From: Brachybacterium avium
GTDB lineage: Bacteria; Actinomycetota; Actinomycetes; Actinomycetales; Dermabacteraceae
DNA length: 64,000 bases
Assembly: GCF_002216795.1 (NCBI RefSeq)
Contig: NZ_CP022316.1
Coordinates: 3,005,205-3,069,204 of the forward strand
Direction of reading: 5' to 3'
How positions within the stretch are numbered: position 1 is the first letter of the stretch; every line of letters begins with the position of its first letter. A model generated the notes under the pieces. That model worked only from the letters and a program-made list of their open reading frames with translations, was not told where the DNA came from and made no database searches. The translations under genes were made by a program, and so were the position numbers. Positions 8,607-20,660 of this stretch are shown here, piece after piece.

Positions 8607-10265
8607 ATGACCATCTCGCGCCGATCGATGATGTTGGGCACCGCTGCCGGCGGCGCCGCTGCTCTGACGCTCGCCGCCTGCGGCAGCGATGAGAGCGGCT
8701 CCGGGGGCTCCGGTGGCGGCGAGGGCGGCGGCGGTGGCGGGGGCATGATCCTCGCCAATGGCACCGAGCCGCAGAACCCGCTGATCCCGACCAACACCAA
8801 TGAGGTCGGCGGCGGCCGCATCGTCCAGAACATCTTCTCGGGCCTGGTCTCCTACGACGCCGAGGGCACCCCGCAGAACGAGGTCGCGGAGTCCATCGAG
8901 ACCGAGGACAGCCAGCACTTCACGATCACCCTCGCCGACGGCTGGACCTTCACCAACGGCGATCCGGTCACCGCCCAGAGCTTCGTGGACGCCTGGAACT
9001 TCGGCGCCAACGCCTCCAACGCCCAGCTCTCGGGGTACTTCTTCGAGCCGATCGAGGGCTTCGCAGACCTCCAGGGCGAGGACGTGGCCGCCGACGCCAC
9101 CCTCACGGGTCTCTCGGTCGAGGACGACCTTGTCTTCACCGTCACCCTGGTCTCCCCGCAGGCCGACTTCCCGATCCGCCTGGGCTACAGCGCGTTCTCG
9201 CCCCTGCCCGAGGCGTTCTTCGACGACCAGGAGGGCTTCGGCGAGAAGCCGATCGGCAACGGCCCCTACATGCTGACCTCCTGGGAGCACGAGGTCTCGG
9301 CCGAGCTCGAGGTGAACCCCGACTACAAGGGCCCGCGCGCCCCGCAGAACGACGGCGTGCGCTTCACCTTCTACCAGGACATCGAGACCGGCTACAACGA
9401 TCTGCTCTCCGGCGGGCTCGACGTCATCGACAACATCCCCGCCAGCCGGCTCACCTCCTTCGAGCAGGAGCTCGGCGATCGCGCGGTCAACCAGCCGGCC
9501 GCGATCTTCCAGTCCTTCACCATCCGCATGGAGGATCCGAACTTCAGCGGGGAGGCCGGGACCCTGCGCCGCCAGGCCCTGTCGAAGGCGATCAACCGCC
9601 AGGAGATCTGCGACACGATCTTCCAGGGCACCTCGTCCCCGGCCACGGACTTCTCCACTCCCGTGGTCAACGGCTACTCGGACTCGATCCCCGGCAGCGA
9701 GGTCCTGGACTTCGACGCCGAGGGCGCCAAGAAGCTGTGGGAGAAGGCCGAGGGCATGAAGCCCTTCGAGGGCCCCTTCACCCTCGCGTACAACGCCGAC
9801 GGCGACCACGCCACCTGGGTCGAGGCGGTCACCAACCAGCTGCTGAACAACCTCGGCATCGAGGCCACCGGCAAGTCGTACCCGACCTTCGCCGCCCTGC
9901 GCGACGAGGTCACCAACCGCACGATCACCGGCGGTTTCCGCAGCGGCTGGCAGGCGGACTACCCCTCCGTGTTCAACTTCCTCGGCCCGCTGTACGGCTC
10001 GGCCGCAGCGGAGGGCCGCGGGTCCAACGACGGCGACTACATGAACGACGAGTTCGACCAGCTGCTGGCCGACGGCCTCTCGGCCACCGATGAGGACACC
10101 GCGTTCGCCAAGGCCCAGGCCGCAGAAGAGCTGCTGTTCCGGGACCTCCCCGCAGTGCCCCTGTGGAACGACAACGTCACCGGCGGCTCCGCGGAGACCG
10201 TGGACAACGTCGTCTTCGGCTGGGACAGCCAGCCGCAGTACCACGAGATCACCAAGTCGGCCTGA
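8607..10265 (+). CDS. Peptide ABC transporter substrate-binding lipoprotein (OppA/DppA family)
   Basis: This is the extracellular solute-binding protein (SBP family 5) of the importer encoded downstream. Its 552 residues start with a lipoprotein signal: twin arginines (SRRSMMLG), a hydrophobic stretch and the lipobox LAAC, so lipid attachment is at Cys near residue 24, possibly after Tat export. A Ser/Gly-rich tether follows the Cys. The mature domain shows family features such as DGWTFTNGDPVTAQSFVDAW and LRRQALSKAINRQEICDTI. The ribosome site AGGAG sits 7 nt before the ATG. Di- or oligopeptides are the likely ligands by family, but nickel or sugar ligands are not excluded. Confidence 0.92.
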   Translation: MTISRRSMMLGTAAGGAAALTLAACGSDESGSGGSGGGEGGGGGGGMILANGTEPQNPLIPTNTNEVGGGRIVQNIFSGLVSYDAEGTPQNEVAESIETEDSQHFTITLADGWTFTNGDPVTAQSFVDAWNFGANASNAQLSGYFFEPIEGFADLQGEDVAADATLTGLSVEDDLVFTVTLVSPQADFPIRLGYSAFSPLPEAFFDDQEGFGEKPIGNGPYMLTSWEHEVSAELEVNPDYKGPRAPQNDGVRFTFYQDIETGYNDLLSGGLDVIDNIPASRLTSFEQELGDRAVNQPAAIFQSFTIRMEDPNFSGEAGTLRRQALSKAINRQEICDTIFQGTSSPATDFSTPVVNGYSDSIPGSEVLDFDAEGAKKLWEKAEGMKPFEGPFTLAYNADGDHATWVEAVTNQLLNNLGIEATGKSYPTFAALRDEVTNRTITGGFRSGWQADYPSVFNFLGPLYGSAAAEGRGSNDGDYMNDEFDQLLADGLSATDEDTAFAKAQAAEELLFRDLPAVPLWNDNVTGGSAETVDNVVFGWDSQPQYHEITKSA

Positions 10266-10277
10266 TCAGCAGGTCCT

Positions 10278-10330
10278 GACCCGTCGGGGCGGGGCGCGGC
10301 GCAGCAGCCGCCCCCGCCCCGCATCGGGTC
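10278..10330 (+). terminator. Intercistronic hairpin between binding protein and permease genes
   Basis: CGGGGCGGGG (10285-10294) pairs with CCCCGCCCCG (10312-10321). An inner GCGGC/GCCGC stem and an outer GACCC/GGGTC stem extend it. There is no U-tract. Its position just after the binding-protein stop suggests a partial terminator or 3'-end stabiliser that lets the binding protein be made in excess over the membrane parts. Confidence 0.6.
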
Positions 10331-10447
10331 CCACCCCTCCGGCATCGACCGGCGCCCCGGCGCGCCGGAGCCCTCCGTGTGGCTATGGTGTCCCAGTCCC
10401 CTCCGCGCCCCGCCCGACCCGAACGGTCCGGGGCGCCCTCCCTCCCG

Positions 10448-10453
10448 TAAGGT
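10448..10453 (+). promoter_or_regulatory. Putative internal -10 element (TAAGGT) before the permease gene
   Basis: TAAGGT ends 7 nt before the permease ATG at 10461. It may give a leaderless transcript for the membrane and ATPase genes independent of the binding-protein promoter. The same bases (AAGG) could instead serve as a ribosome site. Confidence 0.3.
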
Positions 10454-10460
10454 GCAACGC

Positions 10461-11396
10461 ATGGCCTGGTACGTCCTCCGGCGCGTGCTGCAGATGATCC
10501 CGGTCTTCTTCGGCGCGACGTTCCTGGTGTACTTCCTGGTGTTCTCGATGCCGGGTGACCCGATCGCGGCCCTCGGTGGCAACAAGCCGCTCTCGCCCGC
10601 GGTCCAGGATCGTCTGCGCGCGGAGTACAACCTCGACGAACCCTTCATCGTCCAGTACCTGCTCTATCTGCAGGGCCTGGCCCAGGGTGACTTCGGCACA
10701 ACCTTCGCCGGCCGGCCCGTGATCGACGACATCCGCCGAGCCTTCCCGGTGACCGCGCGCCTGGCGCTGGTGGCGATCGTCTTCGAGGCGGTCTTCGGCA
10801 TCATCGCCGGCGTCATCTCCGGCCTGCGCAAGGGGACCTGGATCGACTCGACGCTGCTGGTCACCTCGATCCTGGTGATCGCGGTGCCGACCTTCGTGAT
10901 CGGCTTCGTGGCCCAGTTCGTCTTCGGCGTGAAGCTGGGATGGGTGACGATCAACGTCGGCGCGAACGTCACCTGGATGAACCTGCTGCTCCCGGGGATG
11001 GTGCTCGGTGCTGTCAGCTTCGCCTACGTGCTGCGCCTGACCCGCACCCAGATCACCGAGACGATGACCGCCGACCACGTCCGCACCGCGACGGCCAAGG
11101 GGCTGTCCCGGCCCCGGGTGATCACCGTGCACATCCTGCGCAACTCGCTGATCCCGGTGGTCACCTTCCTCGGCGTGGACCTCGGTCAGCTGATGGGCGG
11201 GGCGATCGTCACCGAGGGGATCTTCAACATCCCGGGCCTCGGCTTCAATCTCTTCGACGCCATCCAGCGCGGCGAGAGCACGAAGATGGTCTCGATGGTG
11301 ACGCTGCTGGTGATCATCTTCATCATCTCGAACCTCCTCATCGATCTGCTGTACGCATTTCTCGACCCCAGGATCAGGTATGACGCACGCAAGTGA
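10461..11396 (+). CDS. Peptide ABC transporter permease, DppB/OppB type
   Basis: This inner-membrane channel subunit has 311 residues and is close to the family norm. It has six expected hydrophobic segments, starting with the N-terminal one in MAWYVLRRVLQMIPVFFGATF. The family motif for the ATPase-coupling loop (TRTQITETMTADHVRTATAKG followed by LRNSLIPVVTFLG) is present. I chose the ATG at 10461 because homologues start with this Arg-rich amphipathic segment just before the first membrane helix. The frame is open further upstream, but that stretch has no family similarity. The last 17 nt overlap the next permease gene. Confidence 0.92.
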   Translation: MAWYVLRRVLQMIPVFFGATFLVYFLVFSMPGDPIAALGGNKPLSPAVQDRLRAEYNLDEPFIVQYLLYLQGLAQGDFGTTFAGRPVIDDIRRAFPVTARLALVAIVFEAVFGIIAGVISGLRKGTWIDSTLLVTSILVIAVPTFVIGFVAQFVFGVKLGWVTINVGANVTWMNLLLPGMVLGAVSFAYVLRLTRTQITETMTADHVRTATAKGLSRPRVITVHILRNSLIPVVTFLGVDLGQLMGGAIVTEGIFNIPGLGFNLFDAIQRGESTKMVSMVTLLVIIFIISNLLIDLLYAFLDPRIRYDARK

Positions 11397-12351
11397 GACA
11401 GGCGGCGCCACGACGCGCCGCGGCCAGGCACACTTCGTCGCCCCGGTCGACGAGACCCCGCTGCAGGCGGTCGATGCCCTGAACACCGACGTCAAGCCGC
11501 GATCCCTGTGGTCCCAGGCCTGGCGCGACCTGCGACGCAACCCGATGTTCATCATCTCCGCGGTGCTCATCGCCGTGGTGGTCGCCGTCGCCGCGCTGCC
11601 GCAGCTGTTCAGCAGTCTCGACCCGTACGCGCAGGGCGCCTGCCAGCTGTCCAACAGCTACGGGGACCCGACCCCCGGTCACCCCTTCGGCTTCGACCAG
11701 CAGGGCTGCGACGTGTACTCCCGGGTGATCTACGGGGCCCGGCCCTCGGTGATCGTCGGTGTGGTCACCACGCTCGGCGTCTTCCTGCTGGGCGGCCTGA
11801 TCGGTGCGCTGGCCGGCTGGTTCGGCGGCTGGATCGACGCGATCCTCTCCCGCGTCACCGACGTCTTCTTCGCGATCCCGCTGATCCTCGCCGCGATCGT
11901 CGTCGGCCAGCTCTTCGAGCTCAATGCGCTCACCCTGGCGATGATCCTGGTGCTGTTCGGCTGGACCGCCATCGCCCGCATCGCCCGCGGCAGCGTCATG
12001 AGCGTGATGAACTCCGAGTTCATCACCGCCTCCAAGGCGCTCGGCGCCTCCTCCTCCCAGAACCTGTTCCGGCACGTGGTGCCCAACGCGGTCGCCCCGG
12101 TGATCGTCACGGCGATGGTCAACCTGGGCATGTACATCGTGCTGGAGGCGACCCTGTCCTTCCTGGGGGTGGGGCTTCCCGAGTCCACCATCTCCTGGGG
12201 TGCGGACATCTCCAACGCGCAGACCGGGCTGTACACCCGCCCTGAACTGCTGTTCTATCCCTCCGGCGCCCTCGCCATCACGATCCTCAGCTTCATCATG
12301 CTGGGCGATGCCGTGCGCGACGCACTCGATCCGAAGACGAAGAAGCGATGA
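11380..12351 (+). CDS. Peptide ABC transporter permease, DppC/OppC type
   Basis: This is the second membrane subunit of the importer, with 323 residues. A cytoplasmic N-terminal extension of about 50 residues precedes the first membrane helix (MFIISAVLIAVVVAVAAL), as in OppC proteins. The coupling-loop region (FITASKALGASSSQNLFRHVV) and the C-terminal signature (LSFLGVGLPESTISWG) are present. The gene overlaps the end of the upstream permease by 17 nt and the start of the ATPase gene by the 4-nt ATGA, so translation of all three is probably coupled. Confidence 0.92.
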   Translation: MTHASETGGATTRRGQAHFVAPVDETPLQAVDALNTDVKPRSLWSQAWRDLRRNPMFIISAVLIAVVVAVAALPQLFSSLDPYAQGACQLSNSYGDPTPGHPFGFDQQGCDVYSRVIYGARPSVIVGVVTTLGVFLLGGLIGALAGWFGGWIDAILSRVTDVFFAIPLILAAIVVGQLFELNALTLAMILVLFGWTAIARIARGSVMSVMNSEFITASKALGASSSQNLFRHVVPNAVAPVIVTAMVNLGMYIVLEATLSFLGVGLPESTISWGADISNAQTGLYTRPELLFYPSGALAITILSFIMLGDAVRDALDPKTKKR

Positions 12352-14194
12352 GCTACGACCCGAACTTCCCGCACGCCTCCAGCGAACGCGCCGAGGAGCC
12401 GACCACCGAGCCCGCCGGGCCCCGGGACGAGGGCGGCGACGCGGCGGACGCCGACCTCGCGCAGGTCCACGCGACCGCGGGAGGCACCTCCGGCGCCGTC
12501 CGCGAATGGGACCCGGACCGTCCGCTGCTCGAGGTGAAGGACCTCGACATCACCTTCACCACCTCCGGCGGCGATGTGCCGGCCGTGCGCGGGGCGAACC
12601 TGACCGTGTACCCCGGCCAGACCGTCGCGATCGTGGGTGAGTCCGGCTCGGGCAAGACCACCACCGCCATGGCGGTCGCCGGTCTGCTCGCCTCCAACGG
12701 GCGGGTCTCCGGCGGCAGCATCGTCTTCCAGGACGAGGATGTCGCCAAGGCCTCCGGCAAGCGCATCCGCCAGCTGCGCGGCGATGAGATCGGCATGGTC
12801 CCGCAGGACCCGATGTCGAACCTCAACCCGCTGTGGAAGATCGGCTTCCAGATCAAGGAGTCGCTGACCGCGAACAAGGTCGCCAAGGGCAAGGCGGCGG
12901 ACAAGCGCGTCGTCGAGCTGCTCGAGGAGGCGGGACTGCCGGATGCGGCACGTCGCGCGAAGCAGTACCCCACGAGTTCTCCGGCGGCATGCGCCAGCGC
13001 GCCCTGATCGCCATGGGCCTTGCGGCCCGGCCGTCGCTGCTGATCGCCGACGAGCCCACCAGCGCGCTGGACGTCACCGTCCAGCGGCAGATCCTGGACC
13101 ACCTCGACGTGCTGACGGGCCAGCTCGGCATCGCCGTCCTGCTGATCACCCATGACCTCGGCCTGGCCGCGGAGCGCGCCCAGCACCTGGTGGTCATGTA
13201 CCGCGGGCAGGTGGTGGAGTCCGGCCCGGCGCTGGAGATCCTCCAGAACCCGCAGCACCCCTACACGCAGCGGCTGATCGCGGCCGCGCCGTCGCTGTCC
13301 AGCCAGCGGATGGTCTCCTCCTACAGCACCCGCGGCGAGGAGCCCGCCCCAGGAGAGCAGTCCGCTCCGACGGAGGCACGGACCGACGACGTCATCGTCG
13401 CCGAGGACCTCACCCGGGTCTTCGACATCCGCGGCGGTGTGCCGTGGGTGAAGGCCGCGCCGTTCACCGCGGTCGATGACGTCTCCTTCACCCTCAAGCG
13501 CGGCACTACCCTGGGGATCGTGGGCGAGTCCGGTTCCGGGAAGTCGACGGTCGCCCAGATGGTGCTGGGCCTGCTGGCCCCGACCTCGGGAAGGATCCTC
13601 TTCGAGGGCCAGGACATCGCGGAGAAGTCCAAGCAGGAGCTCTTCGCACTCCGCCGTCGCATGCAGCCGGTGTTCCAGAACCCGTACGGGTCGATCGATC
13701 CCACGTACTCGATCTTCCGCACCATCGAGGAGCCGCTGCGCCTGCACGGCATGGCCTCCCGCGGCGAGCGGGAATCCCGGGTCCGGGAGCTCCTGGACCA
13801 GGTGTCGCTGCCGGCCGCGACCATGCAGCGCTACCCCAACGAGCTCTCCGGCGGGCAGCGCCAGCGCATCGCCGTGGCCCGGGCCCTCGCGCTGCGGCCC
13901 GAGGTGCTGGTGCTGGACGAGGCCGTCTCGGCCCTCGACGTGCTGGTCCAGGACCAGGTGCTCGCCCTGCTCAACGACCTCCAGGCCGAGCTGGACCTCT
14001 CCTACGTGTTCATCACCCACGACCTCGCCGTGGTCCGGCAGATCGCCGACCGGACGATGGTCATGGAGATGGGCAGGGTCGTCGAGCACGGGGCGACCGA
14101 GGAGGTCTTCCGCTCCCCGCAGCAGGAGTACACCCGGCGTCTGCTGGACGCCATTCCCGGCGGCTCCATCCCGCTGGCGGGCTCGGGCCGCTGA
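12348..14194 (+). pseudogene. Fused double ATP-binding protein of the peptide importer (DppD-DppF type), frameshifted
   Basis: This is the energy-coupling ATPase of the importer, with both ABC domains in one chain. The frame opens at 12348 and codes for the first Walker A (VGESGSGKTTTAMA), then runs out at 13007. The matching continuation, beginning [16 protein letters not shown] (the first ABC signature), lies in the -1 frame and runs to 14194. It includes a second domain with VGESGSGKSTVAQM, LSGGQRQRIAVARAL and LVLDEAVSALD. One missing base in the CCCC run at 12968-12971 explains everything: ...KQYP should lead straight into HEFSGG. Adding one base restores about 615 residues. It is probably a sequencing deletion, since every catalytic motif is intact on both sides. 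True inactivation of the importer is the alternative. Confidence 0.85.
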
Positions 14195-14261
14195 GCCCGG
14201 CACCCCGCCCAGCGCGTCGAAGGTCTCATCCGGCCCCCTGTGGCAGGAGGCGTGGGACGGA

Positions 14262-14267
14262 TAGACT
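14262..14267 (+). promoter_or_regulatory. Putative -10 element (TAGACT) for typA
   Basis: TAGACT fits the TANNNT -10 pattern and would start transcription near 14274. That gives an 85-nt leader containing the hairpin GGCCGCACG/CGTGCGGCC (14286-14306). No convincing -35 is visible. Confidence 0.4.
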
Positions 14268-14358
14268 CGGCGAGGCCCTGGAGCGGGCCGCACGTCTCGT
14301 GCGGCCGGGCGCTGCTCGGTCCACGACCCGCCGCGCAACCTGAAACGAGCATCTGCGT

Positions 14359-16281
<1,923 letters not shown>

Positions 16282-16285
16282 GGTC

Positions 16286-16735
16286 GTGAACCCCGCGCGA
16301 TCGCCGGCGGGGTCGACCCGCAGCGTCGACACCAGCTCCCTCGCGGCCCGCCTCACGCAGGCCGCGATGGCGCTCGTGCTCGCGGTCATCTCGGTGCTGC
16401 TGATGCTCACCACGCATCGGCTGGAGCTGGAGCTGTTCGGCGTCGACGTCCCCGCAGGGCTGCTCTTCGGTGCGGTGTTCCAGGTGGTGACCTGCGTGTT
16501 CCTGTGGTCTGCGACCGGGTCGCGGTTCCCGTTGCTGGTGCTGGGCTGCCTGTGGGGGATGCTGGCCACCCCCTTCCTGGGGGAGAGCGTCGGCGGCGGC
16601 GTGCTGCTGCCGGCGGTGATCGGCGACGTCCCGCAGCTGTCCGGCTGGATCGTCCAGGGGCTCGGCCTGGTGATCCCCTTCCTCGTCGCGGCCGTGATCA
16701 CGATCCTCGGGAAGCTCTTCCCGCGAGTCCGCTGA
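16286..16735 (+). CDS. Small integral membrane protein, function unknown
   Basis: This 149-residue protein has a short Ser/Arg-rich N-terminus and about four hydrophobic segments: AAMALVLAVISVLLML, GLLFGAVFQVVTCVFLW, FPLLVLGCLWGMLATPFL and the C-terminal GLGLVIPFLVAAVITILG. It starts with GTG 4 nt after the typA stop and ends 4 nt before the next gene. It is therefore almost certainly co-transcribed with typA and the CDP-alcohol transferase. I recognise no enzymatic motif or named family. Confidence 0.75.
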   Translation: MNPARSPAGSTRSVDTSSLAARLTQAAMALVLAVISVLLMLTTHRLELELFGVDVPAGLLFGAVFQVVTCVFLWSATGSRFPLLVLGCLWGMLATPFLGESVGGGVLLPAVIGDVPQLSGWIVQGLGLVIPFLVAAVITILGKLFPRVR

Positions 16736-16739
16736 TCAC

Positions 16740-17321
16740 ATGAGCATCTCCCCGCGCCCCGACTGGGCGACCATCCCGAACCTCGTCACCCTGGCGAGGT
16801 TCGTGCTGCTGGCGCCGGTGTGCCTGCTGCTGCTGGACGGGCCCGACACCCTCGCGGTGGTGCTGCTGCTGGTGTGGGCATCCACCGACTGGGTGGACGG
16901 GCTGCTCGCGCGGGCCCTGGAGCAGACCAGCCGGACCGGGGCGATCATCGACCCGATCGCGGACCGGGTGGGGCTGGCGGCGATCGTGCTGTCGCTGGCA
17001 GTGGCGGGCCTGCTGCCCTGGGCGGCGCTGGTGCTCATCGTGGTCCTGGACGTGGCGATGGTGGTGCTCGCGACCGGAGCGGCGCTCGGCGGACGGATCT
17101 CGGTGTCCTGGCTCGGCAAGATCCGCACCTTCGTCCTGATGGCCGCGGTGTTCCTGCTGGTGGTCGCCGCCGCCTGGTGGCCCGTCCTGATCCCTGCCGC
17201 GCAGGCGCTGATCTGGCTCGGGGTGGTGCTGCACATCGTCTCGGGGATCGACTACATCCTCAGGGCGCGGCGGGCCCCCGCCGTCGCACCGGTGGTGGAG
17301 GCACCTCCTTCGCCGCGATGA
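16740..17321 (+). CDS. CDP-alcohol phosphatidyltransferase family protein
   Basis: This 193-residue membrane enzyme of phospholipid synthesis transfers a phosphatidyl group from CDP-diacylglycerol to an alcohol. The family motif D-G-x2-A-R-x(8)-G-x3-D-x3-D can be read as DWVDGLLARALEQT followed by GAIIDPIADRVG, with all three catalytic aspartates plus the first glycine. The N-terminus (TIPNLVTLARFVLLAP) also matches the family. The acceptor (glycerol phosphate, inositol phosphate or other) is not decidable. The 3' end overlaps the convergent minus-strand gene by 62 bp. Confidence 0.85.
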   Translation: MSISPRPDWATIPNLVTLARFVLLAPVCLLLLDGPDTLAVVLLLVWASTDWVDGLLARALEQTSRTGAIIDPIADRVGLAAIVLSLAVAGLLPWAALVLIVVLDVAMVVLATGAALGGRISVSWLGKIRTFVLMAAVFLLVVAAAWWPVLIPAAQALIWLGVVLHIVSGIDYILRARRAPAVAPVVEAPPSPR

Positions 17322-17532
17322 CCAGCGCCCGCGGCACGCGCACCTGGCCGCGGCGGGTCATCACCTGCACCGAGGCCTCGTCGATACCCACGATGGTGCC
17401 CAGCGCATCGGTCATCGACTCCCCGTGGGGCGCGGACTGCACATCGATCGCATAGCGCAGCACCACCCGGCGTCCCTCGAGCAGGAAGGGGGCCCAGCCG
17501 GCGCGGGCCCGCGGAGCGTCATCGTCAGCCAT
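17260..17532 (-). CDS. Small protein resembling the SH3-like N-terminal domain of Rv0428c-type acetyltransferases
   Basis: This 90-residue protein has a beta-rich core (GRRVVLRYAID, MTDALGTIVGIDEASVQVMT, GQVRVPRALVIAAKEVPP). The core resembles the SH3-like domain placed ahead of the GNAT domain in mycobacterial Rv0428c. The catalytic acetyltransferase part is absent, so it would act as a stand-alone domain. The link is from memory of the family pattern and is moderate. The gene is convergent with the CDP-alcohol transferase and overlaps its 3' end by 62 bp. Confidence 0.6.
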   Translation of the reverse strand: MADDDAPRARAGWAPFLLEGRRVVLRYAIDVQSAPHGESMTDALGTIVGIDEASVQVMTRRGQVRVPRALVIAAKEVPPPPVRRRGPAAP

Positions 17533-17680
17533 CCTGCGAGACTATCCCCGCCCCGCGGACCGCGGGCCGGGGCTCCGGGTGTGCAACCTGTCACCTCGGT
17601 GGCGCCGGCCTCCGCCGCGCCATCGCCGGAGCGGGCGGGATGAGATGATGGGGGCCGTCTCCGACGGAAGGAAGCCGCCC

Positions 17681-18010
17681 ATGACCTACGTCATCGCCCT
17701 GCCCTGCGTCGACGTGAAGGATCGTGCCTGCGTCGACGAGTGCCCCGTGGACTGCATCTACGAAGGCAACCGGATGCTCTACATCCAGCCCGACGAATGC
17801 GTGGACTGCGGTGCCTGCGAACCCGTCTGCCCTGTCGAGGCGATCTTCTACGAGGACGACACCCCGGACCAGTGGGCCGAGTACTACCAGGCCAACGTCG
17901 AGTTCTTCGATGACCTCGGTGCCCCCGGCGGCGCGGCGAAGATGGGCGTGATCGACAAGGACCACCCGATCATCGACGCCCTGCCGACGCAGCCGAACCC
18001 CCTGGCCTGA
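17681..18010 (+). CDS. fdxA: 7Fe ferredoxin (3Fe-4S/4Fe-4S)
   Basis: This small cytoplasmic electron carrier has 109 residues. Cys9, Cys17, Cys21 and Cys25 in PCVDVKDRACVDECPVDC, together with Cys40, Cys43, Cys46 and Cys50 in CVDCGACEPVCP, give the spacing of a ferredoxin with one 3Fe-4S and one 4Fe-4S cluster. The C-terminal tail (DDTPDQWAEYYQANVEFF) is typical of actinobacterial FdxA/FdxC. The start is the ATG at 17681 with GGAAGGAAG upstream. dapC starts 2 nt after the stop, the same order as Rv1177-Rv1178 in mycobacteria. Confidence 0.95.
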   Translation: MTYVIALPCVDVKDRACVDECPVDCIYEGNRMLYIQPDECVDCGACEPVCPVEAIFYEDDTPDQWAEYYQANVEFFDDLGAPGGAAKMGVIDKDHPIIDALPTQPNPLA

Positions 18011-18012
18011 CC

Positions 18013-19188
18013 ATGGCGGCGAACTCCGGTCCCCGCCCGAGCCCGGCGCGCAGAGGGCTCGCCGAGCGGCTGCCCGCCTTCCCCTGGGACGCACTGCTCC
18101 CGGCGAAGCAGCGCGCCGCCACCCACCCCGAGGGGATCGTGGACCTCTCCGTGGGCACCCCCGTGGATCCGACACCGGCCTCTGTGCAGGCCGCCCTCGC
18201 CGCCGCCGCCGACAGCCCCGGTTACCCGACCACGATCGGCACCCCGGCGCTGCGGGAGGCGCTGGTGGACTTCAGTCGCCGCCACCGCAGCGCCCCGGAC
18301 TCGCTCGGCATCGAGGGCGTGCTGCCCACCGTCGGCTCGAAGGAGCTCGTCGCCCACCTCCCCTTCCAGCTCGGGCTCGGCCCCGGGGACGCCGTCGCCT
18401 TCCCGCACATCGCCTACCCGACCTACGACATGGGTGCCCGCTTCGTCGGCGCCGAACCGCTGCCGGTGGACATGGTCCGGCTCGCGACCCACGGGGATGA
18501 GGCCCTGCCCGAGCCGTCGGCCGCGCAGCGGATCCGGCTGCTGTGGCTGAACTCCCCGTCGAACCCCACCGGGGAGGTGCTCGACGTCACCCAGCTGGCG
18601 GCCGTGGTGCGCTGGGCCCGGGAGCGGGGGATCGTGGTCGCCTCCGACGAGTGCTATGCGCTGCTGCCCTGGACCGTGGACGATGTTCCCTCGGTGCTGG
18701 ACCCGCGGGTCAACGGCGGTTCGCTGGAGGGGCTGCTGTGCGTGTACTCGCTGTCCAAGCAGTCCAACCTCGCCGGCTACCGAGCCGCCTTCGTGGCCGG
18801 GGACCCAGCACTGGTGGGCGAGCTGGTGGCGGTGCGGAAACAGGCCGGGATGATGCTCCCCGGCCCGGTGCAGATCGCGATGACCGCAGCGCTGGGCGAC
18901 GATCAGGCCGCAGCTGACCAGCGTGAGATCTATCGCGCTCGGCGCGCGCTGCTCGAGCCCGCGCTGCGAGCCGCCGGCGGCTCTGTCCACGGTTCGCAGG
19001 CAGGACTGTACCTGTGGACCACCTTCGGCGAGAAGGCGATGACCAGTGTCGAACGCCTCGCAGCCAGCGGCATCCTGGTGGCGCCCGGGATGTTCTATGG
19101 TGGCAGTGGTGGAGGATTCGTCCGGGTCGCGCTCACCGCGACCGATGAGCGGATCGCTGCCGCCGCCCGGCGCCTCGAGCGCCTCTAG
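18013..19188 (+). CDS. dapC: Succinyldiaminopimelate transaminase DapC
   Basis: This PLP-dependent class I/II aminotransferase of the succinylase branch of lysine/meso-diaminopimelate synthesis forms N-succinyl-diaminopimelate. The 391 residues include the substrate-binding NSPSNPTGE, the aspartate-containing VASDECYALL and the PLP lysine in YSLSKQSNLAGYR. Location beside the ferredoxin and near dapD and dapE supports DapC over other aminotransferases. The ATG follows the ferredoxin stop by only 2 nt. Confidence 0.92.
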   Translation: MAANSGPRPSPARRGLAERLPAFPWDALLPAKQRAATHPEGIVDLSVGTPVDPTPASVQAALAAAADSPGYPTTIGTPALREALVDFSRRHRSAPDSLGIEGVLPTVGSKELVAHLPFQLGLGPGDAVAFPHIAYPTYDMGARFVGAEPLPVDMVRLATHGDEALPEPSAAQRIRLLWLNSPSNPTGEVLDVTQLAAVVRWARERGIVVASDECYALLPWTVDDVPSVLDPRVNGGSLEGLLCVYSLSKQSNLAGYRAAFVAGDPALVGELVAVRKQAGMMLPGPVQIAMTAALGDDQAAADQREIYRARRALLEPALRAAGGSVHGSQAGLYLWTTFGEKAMTSVERLAASGILVAPGMFYGGSGGGFVRVALTATDERIAAAARRLERL

Positions 19189-19243
19189 AACCTTCGGCGC
19201 CCGTGGGTGCCGCACCGATCCGACCACGCACAACGGAGAGCCC

Positions 19244-20596
<1,353 letters not shown>

Positions 20597-20617
20597 ATCC
20601 GTCGCACCGCGGTGACC

Positions 20618-20658
20618 CCGACGAGGGCCGAGCTCCCCGGGAGCCCGGCCCTCGTCGG
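20618..20658. terminator. Bidirectional hairpin terminator between gltA and the convergent gene
   Basis: CCGACGAGGGCCG (20618-20630) pairs perfectly with CGGCCCTCGTCGG (20646-20658), with further pairing of GCTCC/GGAGC inside. It separates two convergent genes. There is no T-tract, as is common in actinobacteria. Confidence 0.75.
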
Positions 20659-20660
20659 CG

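Noticed and set aside
12965-12975. Programmed -1 ribosomal frameshifting in the fused ABC ATPase gene
   Set aside because: The CCCCAC context is not a classic X XXY YYZ slippery heptamer. No need for two products is evident, and seven similar shifts elsewhere favour a common technical cause.
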